From contig OY992537.1 of the NCBI GenBank assembly GCA_963921195.1, positions 35,945,410 to 36,009,409 of the forward strand: 64,000 nt of DNA. The letters run 5' to 3'. The stretch is from Pegoplata infirma. Taxonomy: Eukaryota; Arthropoda; Insecta; Diptera; Anthomyiidae. This document shows, piece by piece, positions 54,112 through 64,000 of this stretch. Position numbers and translations under genes: made by a program. Under the pieces are notes generated by a model. It was not told the DNA's origin. It saw nothing but the letters and a program-made list of their open reading frames with translations, and did not search any database. Position 1 is the stretch's first letter; each line of letters opens with the position of its first letter.

Positions 54112-56219
54112 CACTCAAAAAAATAAAACTGTAAAGTTAGCAAAAAATTTAGTTAAATGTAACTAAAAAAACACCTGATTTTGAACCTACTAAATTTCTA
54201 GTTAATTTAACAAAAAATATTTAGTTAACTTTTCGTAGAATGAATGTAGCAAAAAAAAACGTAATTTTAACTAAAAATTCAGCTGAAAATTTCGTAACAT
54301 TTTTTATTAGTTGAATTCAGCTAAACTTTTTGTAAAAAATTTTAAGTTTGGTAAATATTGGTTTTAAACACTAACACTTCACTTATTTTTTCTTTTTTTT
54401 CGCAGCATTAAGTTCAGCTTAAGTAGGACTTATGAGATTTGCATAGGAGGCTACACAAGAAATGTTTAAAATTTTTCACTTGACAAAAATGTTACAAAAA
54501 ATCAGCAAATTTATTAGTAAAAATCAAGGTTGGCAATCGAAACGAATAACGGTATCGATATCGGTATTGGTATCGTTTTTTATTTTATTTCGGTACGGTA
54601 TCGGTTACGGTATTTGAGTGGAATCGGTTACGGTATTACCGATAACGAAACGTCAGTACCGGTACGTACCGGTATTATCGAAAAATTATAAAAAAACATA
54701 TAAAAACTTAAAAAAAAATATATATTTTTTTAATTTTAATACTAAACACTAGGGCTTCCCATCAAATCTTAACTTTTGAATTTCGTTTTGCAATACCTGC
54801 CTAAGGATTGCCACAAAAAAGCTGATGATTGAAAAAATTAAGAAAAAATTTTGCAAGAGCATCTTCAGTCGGCAACCAGCGATTTTGGTCCACAGATGCT
54901 GATTTTCAAATATAAAAAATTTTGTTTCACCGAATTCGCCTCAAAAATTGGAAGATCATGAGTATGTTATGTAAAAAATATTAAAAAAATAAAAAAAACA
55001 CGATTTTGGTCCAAAAATGCTGATCAGCGTCTGTCAAAAAAATCCTTGTTCACCCACATCGCGGATTAAATAAAAATCCCCAAAAAAATATAACATACGA
55101 GTACAATGGCCGTTTCGATTTTTCCTTTTATTAAGCTTAAAGGGCCCAGAAAGTTTCTATTGGGAGTCAAAATGACTCCATAAAAATTTTGTGAAAATCA
55201 ATAATTTCCTTATACTCCGGCATCGCTGTTGAAGTATGGATTTTTTTTGAAATTTTTACTATATCCGCGATGTGGGTGCACATTTTTTTTATTTTTATTA
55301 GACTTCGGGGCATTCCGAGTTTCAGCAGAAGGTTTTCCACCATAGTATAATTTTTTAAAGTGGCTTAACTATTGTAAGAGAAATCACTAATGAAGTTACG
55401 ATTTCGTGATTTTTACTACTTAAAAGTCCCATAATTCCCAAAAAATGTTTTTTGAGATATTTTTGCATGTGATCTTGCCTAGACAGAGAATACCTATTTT
55501 TTTAAATAGATAACACCAACAAAAAAAGCTTGGTTGCCTAGAAAAACCATAAGATATGGGATTTTACTTAAACCGCGTTGCGGGAGGGTAGGGAAATTTT
55601 TAATTTTTATGAAAATTTTATGGAGTCAGTTTGACACCCAATACAAACTTTTTGGACCCCTTTTAGGTCAAACAAAATATAAAAGTAAAAATCGATTTTC
55701 TAAAACCAAAGGAAAACTGTGCTCTCAATGCAAATTAAAATCAATTAATCATGTGCAATGTTAGTAGTACGATTTTTCATTTGCAAGACCACAATTTACA
55801 CATTTTTATTAAAAATATTTTTTTTTTTTTGAGAAAAAACATGTTTTTTTAAGAAAAACCGTTTCAATACCGGTACGTACCGGTACCGAAGGAAAAGGTT
55901 TTTAGATACCGGTATCCGATACCAAAACTGGGTTTCGGTATTGGTATCGGTACCGATATTCAATTTAAAGGGTTTTGAAACGGATAACGGTATTCAAAAG
56001 GTATCGATTGCCAACATTGGTAAAAATTCGTAAACTCAGTTTTAAAGTCAACAAAAAAAATTTATTCAAAATTTGTACAAAACTAGTATTTTCGTAAATT
56101 GAACTTAACTAGAAAAAGTAGTTAAAACGCTGATTTTAACTAAAAATTTGCTAAAAAGCCAGTAAACTCGAGTTAACAAAAAAAATTTTGTTAACTTTAC
56201 AGTTTTATTTTTTTGAGTG
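54112..56219. mobile_element. Family D MITE, 2108 bp with nested insertion, TSD TA
   Basis: Same termini as 37908-38508 (CACTCAAAAAAATAAAACTG...), opposite orientation, flanked by TA (54110-54111, 56220-56221). Subtracting the nested 1495-bp element and its duplication leaves 605 bp, matching the 601-bp intact copy. Confidence 0.9.
54525..56019. mobile_element. hAT-like element, 1495 bp, TSD gtaaaaat
   Basis: Ends CAAGGTTGGCAATCGA / TCGATTGCCAACATTG. Flanked by gtaaaaat (54517-54524, 56020-56027). The intact family D copy carries the single site (atttttac, reverse strand, near 38118). The subterminal regions are rich in 'ggtatcggtaccg'. Same family as 1535-3050 and 9600-9974. The interior has a segment naming no gene; a 76-codon frame at 55534-55764 is not recognisable. 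Confidence 0.9.
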
Positions 56220-56365
56220 TATTCTATTTTTGGATTTTCTTGTTGTCTTACAAGGAAGGAAAGTCGTAATGTGAAGTAACCTGAATTTTTTGAAATTTAT
56301 ACACAAGATATTGAAAAAAATCTAAGATCGGCTGTATGAGATTTTTGGCCTTAATTTAGTTTTTA

Positions 56366-57242
56366 CACTAAAGAAAAAAAAATGTAATGTTAGCAAAAAA
56401 AGCATGTAAACCTACAAGAAAATTTGCTGATTTTGAACACACAATTTTTTTGGTAAAGTTAGCAAAAATGTTTTGCCAAAAATTAGTTGACTGAAATTTT
56501 TTTATTTCGACTTAGATCATACAGATTTGAGGACCCAATTGGGTTCGGACCCGATAGGTCCAGACCCCGATGGGCTTAGACCTAGTTGGGTTCCTTAACA
56601 ATCGTCATAGTTTTTGATCCAAAATTTTTGTCCGTTTCGCTCTATCTTGCTTAGTTTTTGAGATACGTGATTTTAAGGGACCACCGGGGTTTTGAGAATT
56701 ACAAAACTCGATAACTTCAAAAATATTATTCGGAGAGCTTTTGATTATTTTGCGGTCTTGTTCTACGTGTTGAGAGCTACAAAAATGCTTTTGGACGTTT
56801 TGTTGTGTCGGCAATATTTACCGAGATATGAGCATTTTAAAATTTTCGGGAATGCTAACTTTTTTGGATCCAAAGTTCGGACCCATTAGGGTCCAAACGT
56901 CGATACTATGGAGAGCCCGAGAACCAAAAATGGCCTTCATTTTGCTCTATCTGGCTTAGTTTCCGAGATAGCGCCATTTTAAGTTTTTTGAAAATTAAAA
57001 AAAAATTTACCATTTATTTTTGCTAATATTAGCAAAAAATCTTGTAAAAATGTTGTCAACTCAATTTCAAATCTTAGCAAAAGAAATTAGTTCAAAGTTT
57101 GTTTAAAATTGCTAATGTGCTAAGTGAAGTTTACAAGAATTTTTTGCTAACATGCTTATCTCAACTAAAAATTTGCTAAAAGTTAGATAACTAGCATTAG
57201 CAAAAAAAAGTTAGTAAATCTGCTAACGTATTTTTTTGAGTG
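56366..57242. mobile_element. Family K MITE, 877 bp, TSD TA
   Basis: Begins CACTAAAGAAAAAAAAATGT and ends ...AACGTATTTTTTTGAGTG, flanked by TA (56364-56365, 57243-57244). Contains family J copy 3 (- strand, about 56515-57000). Confidence 0.75.
56515..57000 (-). repeat. Family J repeat, copy 3
   Basis: Reverse order of copies 1 and 2: 'ggacccaattgggttcgg', 'cttagtttttgagatacgtg', 'ttaccgagatatgagc', 'tttccgagatagcgccatttt'. Confidence 0.75.
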
Positions 57243-58257
57243 TAAGAGCCAAACGGGGTTCATAACTAACCCATTTTTAGTTTCTTTATTTTTTATTAAT
57301 TATTACTTAAAAAAATGTTCTATGTTTGCTGTGCACAATATGTGCATTAATGATTTTTTCAAAAAAGGTGACTAAATTAAATTTCCATCTTAAATACTAG
57401 CAATAAGACATTTCGTCTGTGGAGGCACGATTTAGTCTTAACAAAAAAAGTTAGACTCCTAAAGCTTGGCACGAACATGTATTATGATCACTGGCTGGCT
57501 GAGATCGAAAATATGAAAAATTGTTCTAGGGGTTAAGAGTTTCCCATTAAGAACTTAACCGTCTTTTGAAAAACTTAACTTTCTACATTTCTTTTGTAGT
57601 GTTGTTAAAGCAATGAACAATTTTTATTGTAGAAGGCGCACAAAGTAATGCACTTGGACCCAGGGGTTATAAGAAAAAAATATTTTAATGCTAATTTTCA
57701 ATTTTAACAGCCCCGTGCACATAACGAGTTTTTTGTTAAAACAGCTAAAAAAAATTTAGGGGGTTTTGAAGGGTTTTGGTGAAAGACGTTGGGGGACACC
57801 TTTCGTTCTGCCATAAAGGTTTACAAAAAGATAAATTATGGGTTTCGCACTTAATTAATACAGTTTTATCATTATTAAACATATTTCTTTTTATCCTCAC
57901 CCACCAAGAAGGGGAGGGGCAAATAATTTAACTTTTCTAATTCTCTTGATCCAAGAGCATGTCAATGAACTTCATATGGCATAAGAAAAATGTGGTTCCT
58001 AAAGGTAGTTTTATTTTTGTAAGGGAGGAACTTTTTCTTCCCAGTCTGATTTTGCCCATATACGAACTTCACTAGCCTGACCATTAGAAACTTCAGAAGT
58101 CTAGCTTTTTTCGTTCGGAATGCATCGTTGTGCAACAGACGGACGGACGAGTGGACAACGCTATAATGTTTTAGATTCCATCATTGACTCATGTGGTTCC
58201 GACCGATATTTCGAGTCGTTATACATGGAATGACAAAATGAATACACCCATACTGTC
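57243..58257. repeat. Two family A fragments in opposite orientation
   Basis: - strand fragment about 57411-57690 ('gactcctaaagcttggcacg', 'cttggacccaggggttat') and + strand fragment about 57895-58257 ('cacccaccaagaaggggagg', 'cagacggacggacgag', 'atttcgagtcgttatacatgg'). 57690-57895 is unassigned. Confidence 0.65.
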
Positions 58258-58430
58258 CCAGCAAAAAAAGTCATTACCTATCGCGACACCTCCATACAAA
58301 TGTAAGTAGATATTCAGTAGATAAGAACTACTCCAGGGAAGTAGTTGGAAGTTGTTTGAAAGCTCGGAGTACTTCTTATCTACTGAATATCTACTTACTT
58401 TTGTATGGGAGTGTCGCGAAAGGTAATGAG
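58258..58430. mobile_element. CCCAGCAAAA-ended short palindrome, right end lost
   Basis: Starts CCCAGCAAAAAAAGTCATTACC. 'gtaagtagatattcagtag' near 58301 is mirrored by 'ctactgaatatctacttac' near 58379. The matching right terminus is absent because a hAT-like element follows at 58431. Confidence 0.6.
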
Positions 58431-58789
58431 CAAGGAGAGGACTTTCATGCAAATGCATTGTTTTTCCCTTTGGTCATAGAACAGCATAAACAAGATATCT
58501 TTGCGAATCAAAGAATTCGCTTTAAAATGGCATTGATTCGTTAGTGCATATTTTTGCATATTTTACTTAAAATGCATATTTTTGCATATTTTGCTATTAT
58601 TTCGCTATAAATTCATATTTTTAGGTCATATTTTGTATAAATTTTGGCTTTTTAGCTATTTTTTTAAATAATTTTTGCTATTTTAAGATTTTTTATGATA
58701 TATTTTTTTTTTTTTATTCAGCAATTATAAAATTTTTTTTAGATAATTTTTTTTTTTTAAATAACATTTTATACAAACTGTATGTATAT

Positions 58790-61304
58790 TAGACCGACTC
58801 ACCTTATATGGGCAAAAAAAAAGTTAAAGTTGTACCCCCCTCAAAATTACCTTTGACATGTTTTATGAAGATTCCCAAAATATTTGGGCTCTAGCGATAA
58901 TCTCCCGTGAGCTAAACCGCTTCAAAAAAGGGTCCAAAAATGGTACTTTTCATGAATAAAAAAATCAGTAAATATTTTTTTGTCCAATGAATGACCAAAT
59001 ATAATAGATATTTAGGAATTCTTTGATTCTGCATTAAAACATTTTAAAAATCTAACCACAGACTCGAGATAACTAGATGTTTACGTCAGTTTTTTGATGC
59101 TTTTCAATTCGATTTTAATGAAAACTTAAATAACTTTGGTATTTTTTGTCCGATTTTCACTTATAATTAGTGTTTGGGGTCCGGGAATTCCCGGGTCGGA
59201 TTTCCCGGGAATTCCCGGGAAAACACTGACGGGAATTCCCGGGAATTTTTTTAATTTTTCCCGGGAAATCCGGGAATTTTGTAAAAAAACCTTTTACATA
59301 AAAACGTTTATTTTACTTTAATTTTTACCATTTTTTTTACATACAGGTATAATTACATTTGATGATATTTTTTGTATTTTTTCTATTTGGAAGAACAGTG
59401 CAAATATATATTCATAGGAAAACTGACCAAGTGTAAAAATTATGTTAATATCATGAAAAAACTTAAAAAGTCAAAAAATATACGTCGGCGAATGATAGAT
59501 AATTTTGCTAAGACTGTCAAAAAAATATAAAAATTTTGAACCTAGAATTAACATTTCCAGAATAAATATTAAAGGTGCTGCCAACTATATTAGTTTTTTC
59601 TCGAATAACGCAGTTTTAAATTTTTTTTTTTAGCGATTTTTAGCTATTTTTTGCGATTTTTTGTGGAGGAAAAAGTTGCAATATTTTTTTTGTTTTGTTT
59701 TATTGTATTTCGGGACTTTTAACTTTTATGTTTTGATTTTTTATGTTTTAATTAATTGTTTATCTCTAATAAAACTGTTTTTTAATAAAAAGATAATCAA
59801 ATTTTAATGTTTTTTATGATTTACATTAATAATGAAAATTTCCCGGAATTCCCGGGAATCCCGGGAAATAAATTATTTTTTTCCCGTTTCCCGGGAAATT
59901 GAAAAGTCCGGGAATTCCCAAACACTATTTATAATACATCGTTAGAAAGGTGTTGACCACCACTTGGGATTTTAGTCAAAAATTAACCCTTAACTGAACT
60001 GTCTAACTTTTTTATAATATTTACTTCGACATCACTTAAAACCGTTTTTTAACCACAAAAAGCATATCTTTGAGCAGGAAACACGTTTAATTAATATATT
60101 TGGCTGCAATTAATTTAACCCATGCATGATCAAAATATTTTGGCAAACATTTTTAAAAAAGTTTTTGCGGAAATTATTGAAAGCTAGTTGTAATACTTTA
60201 AAAAAATAAAATTAAATAAGGTTTTGTTTATCTTAGTCAAAAATTAACCCTTAACTGCACAGTATTACTTTTTTATAACATTTACTTCGACATCATTAAA
60301 AACCCATTATAAAACCACAAAAAGCATACTTTTTGTGCAGGAAACACATTTAATTATTATATTTGGCCACAATTAATTTAACCCATGCATGATCAAAATA
60401 TTTTGGCAAACATTTTTAAAACAGTTTTTGCGGAAATTATTGAAAGCTAGTTGTAATACTTTAAAAAAATATAATTAGATAAGGTTTTTGTTTATCTAGA
60501 CGTGCTTATTAATATCAAAAAATTATTACGTGTACTACATTCCCGGTCAAATTTTTTTTTTTTTCGAAATTTGTATGTGCAAATTAATTTTAAAAATAAA
60601 ATAAAAACAAATTTTGGTCTTAATCTCATATATTCGTGCAAAAAACGCAAAAACCTTTTTTATTTTATTTTTTTAAAGTATTTCTACTAGCTTTCAATAA
60701 TTTCCGCAAAAACTTTTTTAAAAATTTTTGCCAAAATATTTTGGTCATGCATGGGTTAAATTAATTGTGGCCAAATATATTAATTAAACGTGTTTTCTGC
60801 ACAAAGGTATGCTTTTTGTGGTCATAAATTGTTTTTTTAATGATGTCGAAGTAAATGTTATAAAAAAGTAAGACAGTACAGTTAAAGGTTAATTTTTGAC
60901 TAAAATCCCAAGCGGTGGTCAACACCTTTCTAACGATGTATTAGAAGTGAAAATCGGACAAAAAATAACAAAGTTATTTAAGTTTTCAGTAAAATCGAAT
61001 TGAAAAGCATCAAAAAACTGACATAAACATCTCGTTATCTCGAGTCTGTGGTTAGATTTTTAAAATGTTTTAATGCAGAATCAAAGAATTCCTAGATATC
61101 TATTATATTTGGTCATTCATTGGACAAAAAAAAATTTACTGATTTTTTTATTCATGAAAAATACCATTTTTGGACCCTTTTTTGACGCGGTTTAGCTCAC
61201 GGGAGATTATCGCTAGAGCCCAAATATTTTGGGAATCTTCATAAAACATGTCAAAGTTAATTTTGAGGGGGGTACATCATCAACTTTTTTTTTGAGTCAC
61301 TCTA
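58790..61304. mobile_element. Foldback hAT-like element, 2515 bp, TSD atgtatat
   Basis: Ends TAGACCGACTCA / TGAGTCACTCTA, flanked by atgtatat (58782-58789, 61305-61312). Arms pair over most of their length ('gggctctagcgataatctcc' near 58889 against 'ggagattatcgctagagccc' near 61201). The left arm is lengthened by a nested 760-bp element and by a tandem duplication of about 262 bp (59972-60233 and 60235-60498). Confidence 0.85.
59168..59927. mobile_element. Innermost hAT-like MITE, 760 bp, TSD (c/t)ttataat
   Basis: Perfect 11-bp ends TAGTGTTTGGG / CCCAAACACTA followed by CCGGGAATTCCC-rich subterminal repeats. Flanks cttataat (59160-59167) and tttataat (59928-59935) differ at one base. It lies in the left arm of the foldback; the right arm is free of it. 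Confidence 0.85.
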
Positions 61305-61505
61305 ATGTATATCTAAGCTTAAAATGACAGACTGAACTCAAATGTTATGTTTTTTTTTAATAAGAGTAACAAAACAAGTGGATATTTATGATTTTTAGTG
61401 CATATTTTACGATTTTTAGTGCATATTTCAAGAGTTTTTAGTGCATATTTTAGGCGCCTAAAACATAGTTTTTTAGTGCATGAAGGTTTTGTCCCTGGTA
61501 ATGAG

Positions 61506-61859
61506 TTATGAGCTGAATATCCACTTTTTATGGAGTAGAAAAGAATGCCTTTGCGTTTTTTTTCTTGTGTTTTTTGTTATTTTTGTTGTGTTTCATTACA
61601 TTTGTTAAAGTTTTGAAGCACTCCGAATATAGGGTATACAAAAATAAACAAAAATATTGTTTTTACTAAACAAAATTAAAAAATTTGCGAATAAAAATAA
61701 TTAAAATTCCGGGTACCCCCAGCTGGCATTTTCGCGTACACCCTAGTAGTACACCGTAGGTTGGTTAATTGAAAAAAAAAAATTAAACTGATCTCCAAGA
61801 AGTATTGGTTAAATCTCTAGCATCTTCCATACCAACTATACCAATATTATAAAAAGGTA
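61506..61859. other. AT-rich spacer
   Basis: No recognised feature. Confidence 0.3.
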
Positions 61860-62296
61860 CACAGAAAATAAAATCAGCAAATTTAAATCAACAAACATCA
61901 ATTGTATATCAACCATACATGATATCAACCAAAGATTTAGTAAAAACGGCCGCCTTTTTTCAAAATTCTTTTATCATGTCAATAAACAGTGTTTGTGTTT
62001 GTCAAATTTCTTTGTTGAAAAAAAATTTTCATTTGTCAGATCAACAAATTGTGTTTGTGTTTGTTGAATTTCTATGTTGAAAAAAAAATTAGGTTTCTTT
62101 TAATTTTGTAACATCAATAAATTGGGTTTGTGTTTGTTGAATTTCTTTGTTGAAAACGAAAAAATTCTTTTTCCAACAATCAAAATTAACAAACGTTAGT
62201 TGATATCACAAATTTCCGTATAGGAGCACTTTCAGTGAAAAAATTAATTGTATTCACAAATATGGGGGTCAGTGTAACAATTCGTTTTTTTCTGTG
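61860..62296. mobile_element. CACAGAAAA-ended MITE with tandem GTTTGTG units, 437 bp, TSD TA
   Basis: Ends CACAGAAAATAAAATCAGC / ...CGTTTTTTTCTGTG, flanked by TA (61858-61859, 62297-62298). Three tandem units of 62-71 bp each contain 'tttgtgtttgttgaatttctttgttg' (about 61978, 62040, 62111). A further CACAGAAAA end starts at 63920. Confidence 0.7.
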
Positions 62297-63530
62297 TAAT
62301 GTAAGAGGTAATCTCCGACATTACCTATCCGGTTTTAAAAATGTTGTTACTAATTTTAAGATTCTTAGACACACAAACATTAGTACCTTTTCGATCTGCT
62401 GAAATCAGGTGCGGATCCATGGGGAGGGGATCCAATTTCGAAAGAGGAGAAAAAGGAGAAGAGAGAAAAACTTATTTTATAGTGAGAACAAATTTTCAGA
62501 ATGAAACAAAAAATATGAAAACTTTCTTGTGGAAACATTGTTTGACTTTAAAAATTTATCTATATCACACAGAAAGAATTGAAACCGAAAGTCAATCAAC
62601 AAAAACGCGGATTCAATTAATTTTTTAATTGAAACTCCTCCGATAAAGAAAATTGTTATATCAATCATCAAATTGTAGGTGATTAATTGATTTTTATTTC
62701 ATTTAATCATTTTTTCGATTTTGATCAAAAATTTGATTGATTTTTTATTTAAAGTCAATTAAAATAATTATTGATTTAACAAATGAATTTTACGCTTATG
62801 GAAAAATTATGAAGAAATTCATATTTTTTGCTTTCCAATATGTTGCCGACAATAAAAAAAAGTAAAACCGTAGTAAAGAGTATATTTTTGAACTAATGTA
62901 TTCAAATAAATTGAATTGAAAAAAAATCTGGTATGTTGAAAATTTGTAATTCGACAGTTAAAGAATATAACAAAAATTCCAATCAAAACATTGATTGACT
63001 TATTTAAATTTTGTTGATCAATAGATTTAATTGAAATTTTTTAGCCAATAATTTTTTGTGTGCAGAAATAACATTAATTTTTCAGAGCTTTTCATTTAAA
63101 TCAGAGATTTTTTGGTAATGTCGAAAAAATGTTTTCCAAAAGACATGTTCCGAATGTAAAAGTTTTTAAAACTGAAAAATTTTTCTATAGAGAAATATCT
63201 GGGCTGAACAATTTTTTTAGTACCATATTTGTAAAACAAAAAAAATAATATAACGAAATCAGAGAGTTTTTTAAAAAAATTTTTTTTTTTTTGAAAATCG
63301 AAGAATTTTTCCAAAAGAAAAATCTTTGTGTATCACTATAAAATTTTTTTGGATTGAATTTTTTTTATCTTTGAATTTAAAAAATTTTATGCGACAAATG
63401 TTTTAGATTTAAATAATTTCTCCGAGTCTAAAGGATGTTTAGTAAGAGATACCGAGCCGGCAAATAAAATTACCCCTGACATACTGCTGACTCTCCTTTT
63501 ATAAAATAGCTGACATCTTCATAAAATTTT
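62297..63530. repeat. AT-rich region with a probable CACACAGAAA MITE
   Basis: 'cacacagaaagaattgaaacc' near 62566 and the inverted 'attttttgtgtgcag' near 63050-63065 with 'gattgatttt/aaaatcaatt' phrases between suggest a MITE of about 500 bp. Open frames here (62341-62628 and its neighbours) show no recognisable protein. Confidence 0.4.
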
Positions 63531-63655
63531 TTAAAATGTCCCCAATGACATATCAGCAGTTGGTAAGCGGTTGTTAAAACGAATTGTAGGTGGCCGCCGA
63601 TACTGGCGGACACTGCTGACCAACTGCTGACATGTCATTTGGCACATTTTGAAAA
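63531..63655. repeat. Imperfect hairpin, about 125 bp
   Basis: 'aaaatgtccccaatgacat' and 'tcagcagttggtaagc' pair with 'gctgaccaactgctga' and 'atgtcatttggcacatttt'. Probably a small palindromic MITE. Confidence 0.55.
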
Positions 63656-63714
63656 ATTGTATGAATTGTATTTAAGCAAAATCAGACTATTCATAAAATA
63701 AATTTATGAGAAAA

Positions 63715-63919
63715 ATTGTATGGAAACCGCCTTAAGGGTTGGAGATAGAGCGTGAGTATGTTCTAAGAAGATGTTGGGATAAACAAAATATTAAACGTGA
63801 TCATACATTTGACTCCTCTAGGGGCACTTTTGAGGCAGTTAGAGCTGTAGGGGCAGTTTTATTAAAATATAATCTTTGTATGGGAGCCCTCTTAAGGAGT
63901 AGATGCAGTGCTTAGGTAC
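63715..63919. repeat. 165-bp-type monomer at the window edge
   Basis: 'taagggttggagatagagcg', 'gagtatgttctaagaag', 'gatcatacatttgactcctctagggg', 'agttagagctgtagggg', 'gtatgggagccctctta' match one monomer of the 14144-17510 arms. It is interrupted at 63920 by the start of a CACAGAAAA-ended MITE that runs off the window. Confidence 0.75.
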
Positions 63920-64000
63920 ACAGAAAAAAATATGGAGGAAACAAATTTGAGTAATCACTTGTTTAAATTTAAAAACAAAAATTGAGTAATTTTTTAATTG

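Larger units (their letters stand above)
58431..61497. mobile_element. Outer hAT-like element, 3067 bp, TSD gtaatgag
   Basis: Ends CAAGGAGAGGACTTTCATGC / GCATGAAGGTTTTGTCCCTG (16 of 21 terminal bases match), flanked by gtaatgag (58423-58430, 61498-61505). 'gtgcatatttttgcatatttt' phrases fill both subterminal regions, as in 32175-32851. It hosts the 2515-bp foldback below; without it the element is about 544 bp. Confidence 0.8.

Noticed and set aside
62341..62628. 95-codon frame near the right edge
   Set aside because: Lys/Glu-rich, overlapped on the other strand, crosses the start of a probable MITE and has no recognisable domain.

Overview
This window is AT-rich animal nuclear DNA, most likely from a higher fly with a repeat-inflated genome (a calyptrate or blowfly-like dipteran; this is inferred from the fly-like transporter and the repeat landscape and is not proven). 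It holds one intact host gene, a six-exon SLC1-family Na+-dependent excitatory amino acid transporter on the + strand (ATG 26501 to TAA 52666, 588 residues). It is probably the orthologue of fly Eaat2. All five introns use GT-AG and keep the frame. Nearly everything else is transposon-derived.

Layout. 1-14143: dispersed repeats and foldback elements, including 8-bp-TSD (hAT-like) insertions at 1535-3050 and 9600-9974 and a 3.2-kb inverted-repeat element at 3051-6255. 14144-17510: an 8-bp-TSD element whose roughly 970-bp terminal inverted repeats are built of about 165-bp tandem monomers and enclose a coding core, the only long non-host ORF in the window. 17519-24915: CAGCAG-hairpin MITEs with a tRNA-like pol III promoter unit, a CACTG foldback, and a decayed block of the 165-bp monomers. 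24916-26500: probable upstream/5' UTR sequence. 26501-52666: the transporter gene. Intron 1 (13.9 kb) and intron 2 (3.6 kb) are packed with nested MITEs. Intron 4 (6.0 kb) carries three degenerate non-LTR retrotransposon fragments. 52667-64000: 3' flank, then more nested elements, including a three-level nest at 58431-61497 and another piece of the 165-bp repeat at the right edge.

The repeats sort into a few groups. (1) Elements with 8-bp TSDs and hAT-like ends (CAGGG/TAG...), many of them nearly perfect palindromes. (2) A large set of MITEs ending CACTC or similar, flanked by 2-bp duplications that are usually TA but also TG, TT or (different TIR) CT. (3) 'Family A', a very abundant unnamed repeat with an inverted TATACCCTCCAAC terminal motif and a TTCGGC-TGT-GCCGAA hairpin outside it. 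(4) 'Family B', a foldback. (5) Non-LTR fragments. Several insertions can be dated relative to each other because empty sites survive in sister copies or in the opposite arm of a palindrome. Family letters A to K are local labels used only here. All homology statements come from reading the sequence and from recall of protein families; no database search was run.
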